Assembly: GCF_013359775.1 (NCBI RefSeq)
Contig: NZ_JABMCI010000062.1
Location: 1 to 64,000 of the forward strand
Reading direction: 5' to 3'
Source of the DNA: Cellulomonas humilata
Lineage (GTDB): Bacteria; Actinomycetota; Actinomycetes; Actinomycetales; Cellulomonadaceae
DNA: 64,000 bases
Below are positions 47,301 through 55,576 of this stretch, piece after piece (the first letter of the stretch is position 1; the number at the start of each line of letters is the position of its first letter). A program made the position numbers and the translations under genes. A model generated the notes under the pieces. The model was not told where the DNA came from, searched no databases, and saw only the letters and a list, made by a program, of their open reading frames with translations.

Positions 47301-47848
47301 TGGAGCTCGCCCGCAGCGCGCACGGCCTCGTCGAACTGGCCCAGGCGGAGACGCACCTGCACCTCGCCCGACGGGCAGCCCGTGGTGGCGATCAGGCCGT
47401 CGCTGTACGTGGTCAGCAGCTCGCGGTCCATGCGTGGCCACTTGCCCATCTGGCCCTCGAGCGACGCCAGGGACGACATCCGGAACAGGTTGTGCATGCC
47501 CTTGGTCGACTTGGCCAGCAGCGTCATGTGCGTGTACGCGCCGCGGGCGGAGACGTCGTCGGACGCCTGGTGCGCCTCGCCCCAGCGCACCCGGTTCTGG
47601 TCGAACCGGCTGGTGCCCGGGGTGACGTAGGCCTCGACGCCGATGATCGGCTTGATCCCGTGGTTCTTGGCCTTCTGCCAGAAGTCGAACGCCCCGAACA
47701 GGTAGCCGTGGTCCGTGATGGCCATCGAGGTCTGACCGAGGCGGGTCGCCTCCGTGAACAGGTCGTCCAGGCGCGCCGCGCCGTCGAGCATCGAGTACTC
47801 GGTGTGCACGTGGAGGTGGACGAAGTCGGAGCCCCCAGCTGATGCCAT
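44309..47848 (-). CDS. dnaE: DNA polymerase III alpha subunit
   Basis: This is the replicative polymerase subunit. The 1179-residue protein has an N-terminal PHP domain (FVHLHVHTEYSMLDGAAR, ITDHGYLFG), the polymerase core with catalytic aspartates in WPDVDVDFDERRR, GVHAAGVIMS and FQLDGGPMR, a helix-hairpin-helix/beta-binding region (YAFNKAHSAAYG) and a C-terminal OB fold (VVAGLITSLQRKMSKQG). Length and layout fit DnaE1. I chose the ATG at 47848 (MASAGGSDF); the upstream in-frame GTG is not conserved. The large plus-strand open frame over this gene is an antisense GC artefact. Confidence 0.97.
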   Translation of the reverse strand: MASAGGSDFVHLHVHTEYSMLDGAARLDDLFTEATRLGQTSMAITDHGYLFGAFDFWQKAKNHGIKPIIGVEAYVTPGTSRFDQNRVRWGEAHQASDDVSARGAYTHMTLLAKSTKGMHNLFRMSSLASLEGQMGKWPRMDRELLTTYSDGLIATTGCPSGEVQVRLRLGQFDEAVRAAGELQDIFGRDSFYVELMDHGLEIENRVIKDLRRLAEVIGAPVVATNDLHYTKHEDSHAHEVLLCVQSGSTLADPDRFKFDTDQFYVKSAEEMRRTWSEIPEACDNTVLIAEQCEVEFNTDANFMPNFPVPVGESEDSWFIKEVETGLQKRYHGTIPSDVRTQAEYETGVITQLGFSGYFLVVADFINWAKDQGIRVGPGRGSAAGSMASYAMGITELDPLEHGLIFERFLNPERVSWPDVDVDFDERRRGEVIRYVTDKYGEDRVAQIVTYGTIKAKQALKDASRVLGFPFAMGEKLTKAMPPAVMGKDITLSGIYNPQDSRYAEADEFRQVVQADPEAQRVLETARGLENLKRQWGVHAAGVIMSSEPLVDIVPIMRRPQDGAIITQFDQPGSEALGLIKMDFLGLRNLTILDDALENIEMNGKAAIKIEEVPLDDPATYELLGRGDTLGVFQLDGGPMRSLLRQMRPDSFEDISAVIALYRPGPMGMQSHINYALRKNGLQKVEPIHPELEAPLEEIVGITHGLIVYQEQVQRAAQKLAGYTLGQADLLRRAMGKKKKEVLDKEFVPFQAGMRERGYSDAAITAVWDVLVPFAGYAFNKAHSAAYGVISYWTAYLKANYPTEYMAGLLTSVRDDKDKSALYLGECRHMGITVLAPDVNSSSANFTAVGKDIRFGLTAIRNVGANVVDAIVRAREAKGAFTSFTDFLDKVPAVVCNKRTIESLIKAGAFDSLGHARRALLLVHEQAVDSVIGVKRKEAEGQFDLFADLMGGDDGAQGFAVVVPDLPDWDKKQRLAFEREMLGLYVSDHPLSGLEHVLAAAADVSIATLLQDEQRPDGSTVVVAGLITSLQRKMSKQGNPWAAVTIEDMEASVEIMFFGETYLAYSTALAEDAVVVIRGRVRRRDETMQLQAMEVSLPDVSQAADAPVVVSMAVSRCTPPVVERLREVLATHPGVTEVHLRLTSPGRATVMRLDHGLRVERSPSLFGDLKALLGPSCLAS

Positions 47849-47931
47849 GCGGGCGATCCTACGTCGAGCCACCCACACTCCTGAGCCGCCACCGAGCCGT
47901 GTCGGCGGCCGCACGGCGTGTCGCGACGCGC

Positions 47932-48411
47932 CTACGCCGGAGCCGTCACGACCTTCACCGCGTCGCGGTGCCAGATGGCCTCGTCCAGGTACCGCTCGGG
48001 CCGCGCGACGTAGCCGAGCCGGGCGTAGAACCCGAGCGCCTGCTCCTGCGCGCTGAGCTCGACGGACACCGTCCGGACCCCGTCCTCGACGACGCCGAAC
48101 CGCTCCAGCGCCTCGGCCTCGAGCACCGTCATGAGCTGGGCCCCCACCCCCCGGCCGCGGGCTGCGGCGCTCACCGCGACCCGCCCGACGTGTGCAGGCT
48201 CACCCTCGTGGTGCGGCGGCAGCAGCCGGGCGGTGCCCAGGGCCGTGCCGTCGTCGTCCACGGCGAGGACGTGCAGGGTGCCGCGGTCGTCGTCGAGCGC
48301 GTCCATCTCGCGCTCCGCCGCCACGTCCTGCTCCTGCACGAACACGGCCATGCGGATCGCCGTCATCGCGGCGCGCTGCTCGGGCGTCTGCACGGGGACG
48401 ACCGAGATCAC
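47932..48411 (-). CDS. GNAT-family acetyltransferase
   Basis: The 159-residue protein has an ElaA-like arrangement: [24 protein letters not shown], then the acetyl-CoA loop [17 protein letters not shown] near residue 80 and [10 protein letters not shown] near the end. The acceptor is unknown. The GTG at 48411 overlaps the pseudouridine synthase stop as GTGA, so it is the last gene of the lspA-rlu-GNAT group. Confidence 0.85.
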   Translation of the reverse strand: MISVVPVQTPEQRAAMTAIRMAVFVQEQDVAAEREMDALDDDRGTLHVLAVDDDGTALGTARLLPPHHEGEPAHVGRVAVSAAARGRGVGAQLMTVLEAEALERFGVVEDGVRTVSVELSAQEQALGFYARLGYVARPERYLDEAIWHRDAVKVVTAPA

Positions 48412-49346
48412 GCGTACCCGTCCTGCAGGACGGCCAGCGAGCGGGCGAGGTCCTCGGGGTACTCGCTGGACAGCTCCAGCCACTCGCCCGAGGTCGGGTG
48501 GTGGAACCCGAGCCGCATGGCGTGCAGCCACTGCCGCGTCAGGCCCACGCGTGCAGCCAGCGACGGGTCCGCACCGTACGTGAGGTCGCCGACGCACGGG
48601 TGCCGGGTGGCCGAGAAGTGCACGCGGATCTGGTGCGTCCGCCCGGTCTCCAGGTGGATCTCCACCAGCGACGCGGCGGGCAGCATCTCGAGCACCTCGT
48701 AGTGCGTGATCGACGGCTTGCCGTCCGCCACCACGGCGAACTTCCAGTCGGAGCTGGGGTGGCGGCCGATCGGGGCGTCGATGGTGCCGGTGGTCGGCTC
48801 CGGGTGACCCTGCACGAGCGCGTGGTAGACCTTCTCGACCGTGCGGTCCTTGAACGCCCGCTTGAGCACCGTGTAGGCGTGCTCGCTCTTGGCGACGACC
48901 ATCAGCCCGGACGTGCCGGCGTCGAGCCGGTGCACGATCCCCTGCCGCTCGGCCGCTCCGGACGTTGAGATCCGGTACCCGACGGCCACCAGGGCGCCGA
49001 CGACGGTCGGGCCGGTCCAGCCGGGCGACGGGTGCGCGGCGACGCCGACAGGCTTGTCGATGACCACCAGGTCGTCGTCGTCATAGACGATCCGCATGCC
49101 GGGCACGGGCTCGGCGACGACCTCGATGGTGGAGGCCGGCACCACGTCCGGGATCGCGACCTCGAGCCAGCCGCCCGCGGACAGCCGGTCGGACTTGCCC
49201 AGCTCCTTGCCGTCCAGGAGCACGCCGCCGGCCTCGGCGATCTCGGCCGCGCGGGTGCGCGAGAGCCCGAGCAGCCGGGCCAGCGCCGCATCCACCCGCT
49301 CCCCGACGAGCCCGTCGGGCACCGGCATCGCGCGCGTGTCAGGCAT
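48408..49346 (-). CDS. RluD-family 23S rRNA pseudouridine synthase
   Basis: The 312-residue protein has an N-terminal S4 domain ([31 protein letters not shown]) and the RluA-family catalytic domain with the catalytic aspartate in [18 protein letters not shown] and the [13 protein letters not shown] motif. The RluD-like order next to lspA is common in Gram-positive bacteria. The ATG at 49346 overlaps the lspA stop by 8 nt. Confidence 0.93.
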   Translation of the reverse strand: MPDTRAMPVPDGLVGERVDAALARLLGLSRTRAAEIAEAGGVLLDGKELGKSDRLSAGGWLEVAIPDVVPASTIEVVAEPVPGMRIVYDDDDLVVIDKPVGVAAHPSPGWTGPTVVGALVAVGYRISTSGAAERQGIVHRLDAGTSGLMVVAKSEHAYTVLKRAFKDRTVEKVYHALVQGHPEPTTGTIDAPIGRHPSSDWKFAVVADGKPSITHYEVLEMLPAASLVEIHLETGRTHQIRVHFSATRHPCVGDLTYGADPSLAARVGLTRQWLHAMRLGFHHPTSGEWLELSSEYPEDLARSLAVLQDGYA

Positions 49347-49947
49347 TCTGCTCGGTCGTGCTCGTGGTGGTCGCAGTCTCGTCGTCCGCGTCCGCGTCCG
49401 CGTCGAGGGTCTCCCGCGAGTCGCGTGTGCCGTCGATGTGGATGCCCAGCGCGGCGAGGATCACCACCAGCACGGCGGCCACGACGATCGCGATGTCCGC
49501 GACGTTGCCGACGAACCAGTCGGCGTAGGCGATGAAGTCGACCACCTCACCCTGGGCGAACCCCGGATCGCGGACCAGCCGGTCGACCAGGTTGCCGAGC
49601 GCACCGCCCAGCAGCAGACCCAGCGCGACCGCCCAGGCGCGGGACCCGATCCGTCGGCTCGCGCGCACCACGATCACGACGACCACCGTCGCCACGATGG
49701 TGAGCACCCAGGTCATCCCGGTCGCGATCGACAGCGCCGCGCCCGAGTTGAACACCAGCTGGAGGCCGAGCAGGTTCCCCACCAGCTCCCGACGCTCGCC
49801 CTCGACCAGCGAGGCCAGCGCCCACGCCTTCGACAGCTGGTCGAGGACCAGGACAGCACCCGAGATCGAGACGAGGGTGATCAGCAGAGCGCGTCGCCGC
49901 GGACTGGTCGAGGGCGCGTCGGGCTGGTCGTCCGTCGTGGTGGGCAC
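49339..49947 (-). CDS. lspA: Lipoprotein signal peptidase (signal peptidase II)
   Basis: LspA cleaves signal peptides of prolipoproteins in the membrane. The 202-residue protein has four hydrophobic segments and the two catalytic aspartates, in [11 protein letters not shown] and [11 protein letters not shown] long charged C-terminal tail of about 40 residues, with DADADADDE and a Thr-rich end, goes beyond the normal ~160-residue length and should be cytoplasmic. The ATG lies 20 nt after the DksA-like gene. Confidence 0.95.
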   Translation of the reverse strand: MPTTTDDQPDAPSTSPRRRALLITLVSISGAVLVLDQLSKAWALASLVEGERRELVGNLLGLQLVFNSGAALSIATGMTWVLTIVATVVVVIVVRASRRIGSRAWAVALGLLLGGALGNLVDRLVRDPGFAQGEVVDFIAYADWFVGNVADIAIVVAAVLVVILAALGIHIDGTRDSRETLDADADADDETATTTSTTEQNA

Positions 49948-49967
49948 CGCAGGAGTCTACGTGCGCG

Positions 49968-50429
49968 TCAGCGACGCTCTTCGCGCTGCTTGCACTCGAC
50001 GCACAGCGTGGCCCGGGGGAACGCCTGGAGCCGCGCCTTGCCGACGGCCTTGCCGCAGGACTCGCACGTGGCGAACGTGCCCGCCGCGATGCGCGCCAGG
50101 GAGCGGGTGGTCTGCGCGAGCAGGTCCCGCGTGTTGTTCACGAGCGTGAGCTCCTGCTCGCGCTCCAGCGCGGACGAGCCCGAGTCGGCCTGGTCGTCGC
50201 CCGCCCCGTCGCCCGAGTTGCGCAGCAGGTCCGACAGCTCGGCGTCCGCGGCCGCCAGCTCGCTCGTCAGCCGGTCGATGTCGCTGGTGAGCTCTTCCGC
50301 GACGTCCTTGACCTCACGCGCGGTCCACGGCTTCTCGCCGTCACGTACCGGGAAGTGCTTGACCAGCTTGGCCAGTTCCTTGGTGTCCGTGCTGACGTCA
50401 ACCGCGCTGAGCGCATCGTTGATGGCCAC
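49968..50429 (-). CDS. DksA/TraR-type C4 zinc-finger protein
   Basis: The 153-residue protein has a coiled-coil-like middle (DIDRLTSELAAADAELSDLL) and the C-terminal zinc finger CESCG ... CVECK. This is the TraR/DksA layout. In proteobacteria these proteins bind RNA polymerase; the role of the actinobacterial members is less clear. The linker carries an acidic DGAGDDQADSG. It lies between wag31 and lspA, following a terminator. Confidence 0.88.
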   Translation of the reverse strand: MAINDALSAVDVSTDTKELAKLVKHFPVRDGEKPWTAREVKDVAEELTSDIDRLTSELAAADAELSDLLRNSGDGAGDDQADSGSSALEREQELTLVNNTRDLLAQTTRSLARIAAGTFATCESCGKAVGKARLQAFPRATLCVECKQREERR

Positions 50430-50489
50430 GAGCGGGCCCCCCTGTCCTCGAAGTCACGCGACTGTATGCGGGCACAGGCAGGGACACAA

Positions 50490-50522
50490 CACGCCACGCC
50501 GGGTGAAACCCGGCGTGGCGTG
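50490..50522 (-). terminator. Terminator after wag31
   Basis: A perfect 15-bp stem (50490-50504 with 50508-50522, core ACGCCACGCCGGGT) with a 3-nt loop lies downstream of wag31. In the minus direction it continues into TTGTGT. It is one of the strongest hairpins in the window and ends the division-gene transcripts before the DksA-like gene. Confidence 0.85.
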
Positions 50523-50583
50523 CGTGTACGACATACCCGACCTGTGGTGATGCGGGTGTCCGGCGGGTGGTCGCCGGACGTCG

Positions 50584-51267
50584 TCAGAGGTTCTGGCCGT
50601 CTCCGACCGGCTGCGGCTGACCCGACCGCGGGGGCAACGCATTGCCCCGGTTGTCGAGGTCGCCGAGCAGGTTCTCGAGGTAGCTCTTCAGTCGTGTGCG
50701 GTAGTCCCGCTCGAACACGCGCAGCTCGTCGATCTTGCGCTCCAGGAGCGAACGCTCCTGCTCGAGCTGACCGAGCGTGCGCTGCGACGTCTCCTCGGCC
50801 TCACGCACGATGCGGTTGGCCTGGCTCTTGGCCTCACCCACGAGACGGTCGGACTCCTCCTGGCCGCTGCGCACGTAGTCGTCGTGCAGCTTCTGTGCCA
50901 GGGCGAGCATCCCCGTGGCGGACTCCGGCTCGCTCGTGCGCGGTCCGCTCTGGACCGGCGCGACGATCGGCGCGGGCTGCGCAACGGGAGCCGCGATCAC
51001 CGGGGCGGGTGCCACGACCGGTTCGGGCGTCGGCTCCGGCTTGGGCGCCGGCGCGGCCTGCTGCGACCCGGCACGGCTCAGCTCGGCGATCCGGCGCTCG
51101 GCCGCCGCCAGCTTCGTCTTCAGGTCGTCGTTCTCACCCTGCAGGTCGCGCAGCGTGTTGACGACCTCGTCCAGGAAGTCGTCGACCTCGTCCTGGTCGT
51201 AGCCCTCGCGGAACTTCGTGGCCTGGAACTTCTTGTTCAAGACCTCGTCTGCAGTCAGCAGAGCCAT
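50584..51267 (-). CDS. wag31: DivIVA/Wag31 polar growth protein
   Basis: Wag31 organises wall growth at the cell poles in actinobacteria. The 227-residue protein has the conserved N-terminal DivIVA domain, MALLTADEVLNKKFQATKFR and YDQDEVDDFLDEVV, a coiled coil, a Pro/Ala/Val-rich linker (about 75-115) and a long C-terminal coiled coil (SLLERKIDELRVFERDYR). The ATG at 51267 has GAGGTGA about 6 nt upstream. A possible -10, TACCGT at complement(51331..51336), lies in the 129-nt gap after yggT. Confidence 0.95.
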   Translation of the reverse strand: MALLTADEVLNKKFQATKFREGYDQDEVDDFLDEVVNTLRDLQGENDDLKTKLAAAERRIAELSRAGSQQAAPAPKPEPTPEPVVAPAPVIAAPVAQPAPIVAPVQSGPRTSEPESATGMLALAQKLHDDYVRSGQEESDRLVGEAKSQANRIVREAEETSQRTLGQLEQERSLLERKIDELRVFERDYRTRLKSYLENLLGDLDNRGNALPPRSGQPQPVGDGQNL

Positions 51268-51396
51268 CGTCATCACCTCAGTCGGTAGTGCTCGGTCGGG
51301 CCGGCGGCAGTCCACCGACCGCCTCGGGCCACGGTATCGGAGAATGCGGTGCGCGCACGTCCCCGCGACACGCCCATGGACAGGTGGAGCGTGCGG

Positions 51397-51681
51397 TCAG
51401 ATGCGGCCGAGGATGGACATGAGGATCGAGCAGCCCAGCACGAGGACCAGGAACGCGAGGTCCAGGCGCACGGATCCGATGGTGAGCGGCGGCAGGATCC
51501 GCCGCAACGCCTTGAGCGGAGGATCGGTGACCGTGTACGTCGCCTCCGCGATCACCAGGGCGATCCCCGAGGGGTGCCAGTCCCGGGCGAAGAACTGCAC
51601 CCAGTCCAGCACCAGCCGGATCAGGAGCAGCAGGAAGAACGCGAGGACGACGTAGAACAGCAGTGCGGCGACGAGTTGCAC
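51397..51681 (-). CDS. YggT-family membrane protein
   Basis: The 94-residue protein has two hydrophobic segments flanking a conserved WVQFFARDWHPSG and TDPPLKALRRILPPL, the YggT signature. The function is not established; it regularly sits between sepF and divIVA in Gram-positive division clusters. The GTG at 51681 lies only 3 nt from the sepF stop. Confidence 0.88.
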   Translation of the reverse strand: MQLVAALLFYVVLAFFLLLLIRLVLDWVQFFARDWHPSGIALVIAEATYTVTDPPLKALRRILPPLTIGSVRLDLAFLVLVLGCSILMSILGRI

Positions 51682-51684
51682 GCG

Positions 51685-52179
51685 TCAGCTCTGGTTGTAG
51701 AAGCCCGCGCGCGTCGGCGGCTCGGCGACCGGGCCGGCAGCCTCCCCGGCGACCTCGACGTGCGCCGGCGAGAGCAGGAAGACCTTGCTGGTCACCCGCT
51801 CGATCGCGCCGTGCAGCCCGAAGATCAGACCTGCGGAGAAGTCGACGAGACGCTTGGCGTCGGCGTCGTCCATGTCCGTGAGGTTCATGATGACCGGGGT
51901 GCCCTCGCGGAACGCCTCGCCGATCTTGCGCGCGTCGTTGTACGAGCGCGGGTGGATCGTCGTGATGCGACGGAGCTCACCGGCGGGTGCGGGGGCGTGC
52001 TGCGTCGCCTGCGTGGGCAGCGACGTGCGCGTCGGCCGGTGCAACGGCGTGACCTGGGCCTCGTACTCCTGCGGCACCGCGACCTCCTGGTCGTCGAACT
52101 CCTCGAGGTACTCCTCGTGCTCCGACCGGTCGTCGGCCAGGCCGAGGTACAGCATCGTCTTGCGCAGCGCTCCGGCCAT
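51685..52179 (-). CDS. sepF: Cell division protein SepF
   Basis: SepF anchors and bundles FtsZ at the membrane in bacteria without FtsA, including actinobacteria. The 164-residue protein starts with the amphipathic membrane-targeting helix [17 protein letters not shown], then an acidic and variable linker. The C-terminal domain has [37 protein letters not shown] and [10 protein letters not shown], the dimer core. It lies 149 nt after pgeF. Confidence 0.95.
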   Translation of the reverse strand: MAGALRKTMLYLGLADDRSEHEEYLEEFDDQEVAVPQEYEAQVTPLHRPTRTSLPTQATQHAPAPAGELRRITTIHPRSYNDARKIGEAFREGTPVIMNLTDMDDADAKRLVDFSAGLIFGLHGAIERVTSKVFLLSPAHVEVAGEAAGPVAEPPTRAGFYNQS

Positions 52180-52328
52180 CGCGTTGGCTCCCTCCCCGGA
52201 TCTCTCCGGACCACCCCGGAGCCCCTGCCGGTCCTGTCGGCGACGGTGGGCTCCCTCTGCCGGTCACGCTAGCAACGCGGGCGTTCCCGGCACGGCGCGA
52301 CACGCCCGACAACCTCGGCGGCCGTGCC

Positions 52329-53090
52329 TCACGGGCGCAGCCCGACGACCCCCGCGAACCGACCCGTGCGCGGCGAGCGCCGGTAGGAGAAGAGCGCGGG
52401 GTCCTTCCACGTGTCGCGCGACAGGGTCGTCACGTGGACCACGCCGCTGCGGCGCAGCACCGCGACGACCCCGGCGGGCAGGTCGAGCGCAGGCGTCCCC
52501 CAGCCCGTCGTCGCCCGCGTCTCCGGGACGACGGCGGCCACCTCGTCACGCAGAGCGGCCGGCACCTCGTACGACTCCCCCGCGATCGACGGCCCGACAG
52601 CGGCCCGGATCCGGTCCGCCGTTGCACCCTGGGTGAGCATCGCGGCGATCGCCGCCTCCACGATGCCGGCCACCAGCCCTCGCCGACCCGCGTGCACGGC
52701 GGCCACCACGCCCGCGGAGGGGTCGGCCAGCAGCACGGGCACGCAGTCGGCGACAAGGACCGCGACGGCGACCGACGGGTCCACCGACACCAGGGCGTCG
52801 TACTCGCCCACCGAGATGACGCCGGCCGTCGGCGGCTCGGACAGGACGACGATCCCCGTGCCGTGCACCTGCGTGGCGTACGCGACGGGCACGCCCGCCC
52901 ACCGCTCCAGACGCGCGCGGTTGCGTGCCACGTCGGAGGACTCGTCGCCCACCTGGTAGCTGAGGTTCAGGGCGTCGTAGGGCGGGCGGCTGACCCCACC
53001 CCCGCGCGTGCTGAAACCGGCCAGGACGCCAGCCCCGAGATCGACCTCCACGACGGGCGGGAGGTCGCTCCCGGGCTGCGATCCGCTCAC
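52329..53090 (-). CDS. pgeF: Peptidoglycan editing factor PgeF (YfiH/laccase-domain)
   Basis: The 253-residue protein belongs to the YfiH/YlmD family, which includes a peptidoglycan editing factor and purine nucleoside enzymes. The metal-site residues are kept: His in ATQVHGTG, Cys in VADCVPVLLAD and His in AVHAGRRGL. The segment usually containing another cysteine (GPSIxxCxYEV) reads GPSIAGESYEV. It lies 7 nt after ftsZ, as usual in division clusters. Confidence 0.9.
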   Translation of the reverse strand: MSGSQPGSDLPPVVEVDLGAGVLAGFSTRGGGVSRPPYDALNLSYQVGDESSDVARNRARLERWAGVPVAYATQVHGTGIVVLSEPPTAGVISVGEYDALVSVDPSVAVAVLVADCVPVLLADPSAGVVAAVHAGRRGLVAGIVEAAIAAMLTQGATADRIRAAVGPSIAGESYEVPAALRDEVAAVVPETRATTGWGTPALDLPAGVVAVLRRSGVVHVTTLSRDTWKDPALFSYRRSPRTGRFAGVVGLRP

Positions 53091-53097
53091 CGCCCGG

Positions 53098-54354
53098 CTA
53101 CTTGAGGAAGTCGGGCACGTCCAGCTCGTCGCGGTCTCGCCGGGAGGCGTCCTCGGTGAAGATCCGCGGCACCTCCAGCGCTCCCGTGATCGGCGTCGGC
53201 TCCGCCTCCGTGGACAGGAAGGCCGGGACGTCGGGCTGGGCCGGTGCGGCCGAACGGTTCTGGCCGTAGGCGCCGACGGGGACCAGCTGCTCCTCGGGGT
53301 CGAGCACCGGGCGCGGCGTGGGGACCTGCGACGCGACCGCGGGCACCTGGCGCGCCGAGTTGCCGCTGACCTGGCCGAGCGCGCGGGAGTCGCGACGGAT
53401 CGTGGGCGACCCGGAGTCGAACCCGGCGGCGATGACCGTCACCCGGACCTCGTCGCCGAGGGCGTCGTCGATCACGGCACCGAAGATGATGTTGGCCTCG
53501 GGGTGCGCCGCTTCCTGGACCAGGCGCGCGGCCTCGTTGATCTCGAAGAGCCCGAGGTCGGAGCCGCCCTGGATGGACAGCAGCACGCCGTGGGCGCCGT
53601 CGATGCTGGCCTCGAGCAGCGGCGAGGAGATCGCCATCTCGGCGGCCTGCACCGCGCGGTCGTCTCCGCGGGCGAAGCCGATGCCCATGAGCGCCGAACC
53701 GGCACCCTGCATGACGGACTTCACGTCGGCGAAGTCGAGGTTGATCAGGCCCGGCGTGGTGATCAGGTCCGTGATGCCCTGGACACCGGAGAGCAGCACC
53801 TGGTCCGCGGAGTGGAAGGCGTCCAGGACCGACACCGAGCGGTCGGAGATCTGGAGCAGCCGGTCGTTGGGGATGACGATGAGCGTGTCGACCTCGGCGC
53901 GCAGCGCCTCGATGCCCGAGTCGGCCTGGACCGACCGGCGGCGGCCCTCGAAGGTGAACGGGCGCGTGACGACGCCGATGGTCAGGGCACCCAGCGAGCG
54001 CGCGATCCGCGCGACGACCGGCGCGCCACCGGTACCGGTGCCACCGCCCTCGCCCGCGGTGACGAACACCATGTCGGCGCCCCGCAGGACGTCCTCGATC
54101 TCGTCCTTGTGGTCCTCGGCGGCCTTCTTGCCGACCTCGGGGTCCGCGCCGGCACCGAGGCCGCGCGTCAGCTCACGGCCGACGTCGAGCTTGACGTCCG
54201 CGTCCGACATCAGCAGCGCCTGGGCGTCCGTGTTGACGGCGATGAACTCGACACCCTTGAGGCCGACCTCGATCATGCGGTTCACGGCGTTGACGCCGCC
54301 GCCGCCGATGCCGACGACCTTGATGACCGCCAGGTAGTTCTGCGGAGCTGCCAC
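53098..54354 (-). CDS. ftsZ: Cell division protein FtsZ
   Basis: FtsZ is the tubulin-like GTPase that forms the division ring. The 418-residue protein has the GTP-binding [13 protein letters not shown] near residue 15, the signature [14 protein letters not shown] near residue 105 and the synergy-loop region [12 protein letters not shown] variable linker precedes the C-terminal conserved peptide ELDVPDFLK, which binds SepF. A good promoter lies in the 223-nt gap after ftsQ. Confidence 0.98.
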   Translation of the reverse strand: MAAPQNYLAVIKVVGIGGGGVNAVNRMIEVGLKGVEFIAVNTDAQALLMSDADVKLDVGRELTRGLGAGADPEVGKKAAEDHKDEIEDVLRGADMVFVTAGEGGGTGTGGAPVVARIARSLGALTIGVVTRPFTFEGRRRSVQADSGIEALRAEVDTLIVIPNDRLLQISDRSVSVLDAFHSADQVLLSGVQGITDLITTPGLINLDFADVKSVMQGAGSALMGIGFARGDDRAVQAAEMAISSPLLEASIDGAHGVLLSIQGGSDLGLFEINEAARLVQEAAHPEANIIFGAVIDDALGDEVRVTVIAAGFDSGSPTIRRDSRALGQVSGNSARQVPAVASQVPTPRPVLDPEEQLVPVGAYGQNRSAAPAQPDVPAFLSTEAEPTPITGALEVPRIFTEDASRRDRDELDVPDFLK

Positions 54355-54450
54355 GGTGGGTGCCTCTCGTTCTGTGCCGGTCGCGGCCTTGGGCCACGTG
54401 GTCCGTCCGCGGCCCGCACGCGGCGGGACAGGGTCGGGGTGGAACCTTCA

Positions 54451-54492
54451 CCCTCTAGTTGAGGGTTATAGTTATGTCAGGTGTGCTGTCAG
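54451..54492 (-). promoter_or_regulatory. ftsZ promoter and 5' hairpin
   Basis: On the minus strand CTGACA (54487-54492) and TATAAC (54465-54470) are 16 nt apart, a good sigma-A-like promoter. Right after the -10 a hairpin CCCTC/GAGGG (54451-54465) would sit near the mRNA 5' end. This AT-richer region stands out and should let ftsZ be transcribed apart from ftsQ. The rest of 54355-54577 holds no gene. Confidence 0.6.
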
Positions 54493-54577
54493 TGCGTGAC
54501 GCTAGGTCCCGTCCGGACCTCGAGCAACGACCGCGCCGCGCGTGTCGGGAGTTGGTCGAGAAACTCGCCCGCTCGCG

Positions 54578-55576
54578 TCACTTGGTGATGGGCAGGCGCG
54601 GTGCGGACACGTCGATGACGGTCGCGCCGGCGGCGGCAGGCGACGCCCGCAGCGCCGACAGCACCGCGATCTTGAGCGGAGTCTCGCTCGCGCTCCCCCA
54701 GTCGACCCGGACGCCGTCGCGCAGGCTCATGGTCACGGTGTCCTGGGTCCGCGCCGACACGCCACCCACCTGGGCGAGCAGCTCGACCGGCAGCCGCTGG
54801 AGCACGCTGAGCACCGCGGTGAGCGTGCGCTTGTCCCCCACCGGCACGTCCACCACCGGCAGACCCTCCGGTGCGGCATCGACCCGGCCCACCTGGACGC
54901 CGTCCATGTCGAGCAGTGCGAACCCCGGTGCGCCGTGGGTCGCGGCACTCGACTGCTCCGGCACCGCCGCGACGGGCTCGCGGGCCACGAGCACCACCAC
55001 GAGGCCGTGCGGCCACGACCTGGTGACGCGTGCCTCCCGCACCCCAGGCACGTCGAGCACCTGGTCGCGCAGCCGCACCGTGTCCAGGCGAGGCAGCGGG
55101 GTGCTCGCGTGGGCGTCGATCACGCCGCGCACCTGGTCGACGGCGACCACGGTCCCGGCCCCCTCGACCACCACCTGCGCCGGCTCGAGCGCGAGCACCG
55201 GGGAGAGGAGCAGGAGCCAGCCGAGCGAGCCGACCGCGAGCACCGAGCCGGCCACCAGCAGCACCTGCCGGCGCGCGAGGTTGCGGCGAGCACGGGAGCG
55301 CTCGGCGAACCGGGCGACCGAGCTGGTGGACACCACGGGCGGCGCCACGGGGCCGGCGTAGCGGCGGGCTCCCCCGGCGCTGTAGGTGGTGACCGCGCGC
55401 CCGAACGACGGGTCGTCCTGCGGGGCCGGCGGGGTGGGTCTCGGGGCGGCCGTCGGCTTCTGGGCGGTCGTCGGCTTCGGTGCCGTCGTCGGCTTCGGCC
55501 GCGCCGTCGCCGGGCGCGGGGCGGGCGGTCGGCCCGGCGCGGGGTCGCGCGGAGCCGTCGGTCGGGACGGGCTCAT
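54578..55576 (-). CDS. ftsQ: Cell division protein FtsQ
   Basis: FtsQ is a bitopic divisome protein that links early and late division proteins. The 332-residue protein has a long cytoplasmic N-terminus (about 1-100) with Lys-Pro-Thr-Thr-Ala-type repeats, one membrane segment (about 107-127, LVAGSVLAVGSLGWLLLLSPV), a POTRA domain (VVEGAGTVVAVDQVRG) and the FtsQ beta domain (PVAAVPEQ, LLDMDGVQVGRV). The ATG at 55576 overlaps the murC stop as ATGA. A longer reading frame upstream is a murC shadow. Confidence 0.93.
   Translation of the reverse strand: MSPSRPTAPRDPAPGRPPAPRPATARPKPTTAPKPTTAQKPTAAPRPTPPAPQDDPSFGRAVTTYSAGGARRYAGPVAPPVVSTSSVARFAERSRARRNLARRQVLLVAGSVLAVGSLGWLLLLSPVLALEPAQVVVEGAGTVVAVDQVRGVIDAHASTPLPRLDTVRLRDQVLDVPGVREARVTRSWPHGLVVVLVAREPVAAVPEQSSAATHGAPGFALLDMDGVQVGRVDAAPEGLPVVDVPVGDKRTLTAVLSVLQRLPVELLAQVGGVSARTQDTVTMSLRDGVRVDWGSASETPLKIAVLSALRASPAAAGATVIDVSAPRLPITK

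Noticed and set aside
44231..47842. 1203-codon open frame antisense to dnaE
   Set aside because: No recognisable domain and low-complexity composition; dnaE on the other strand has all polymerase motifs.
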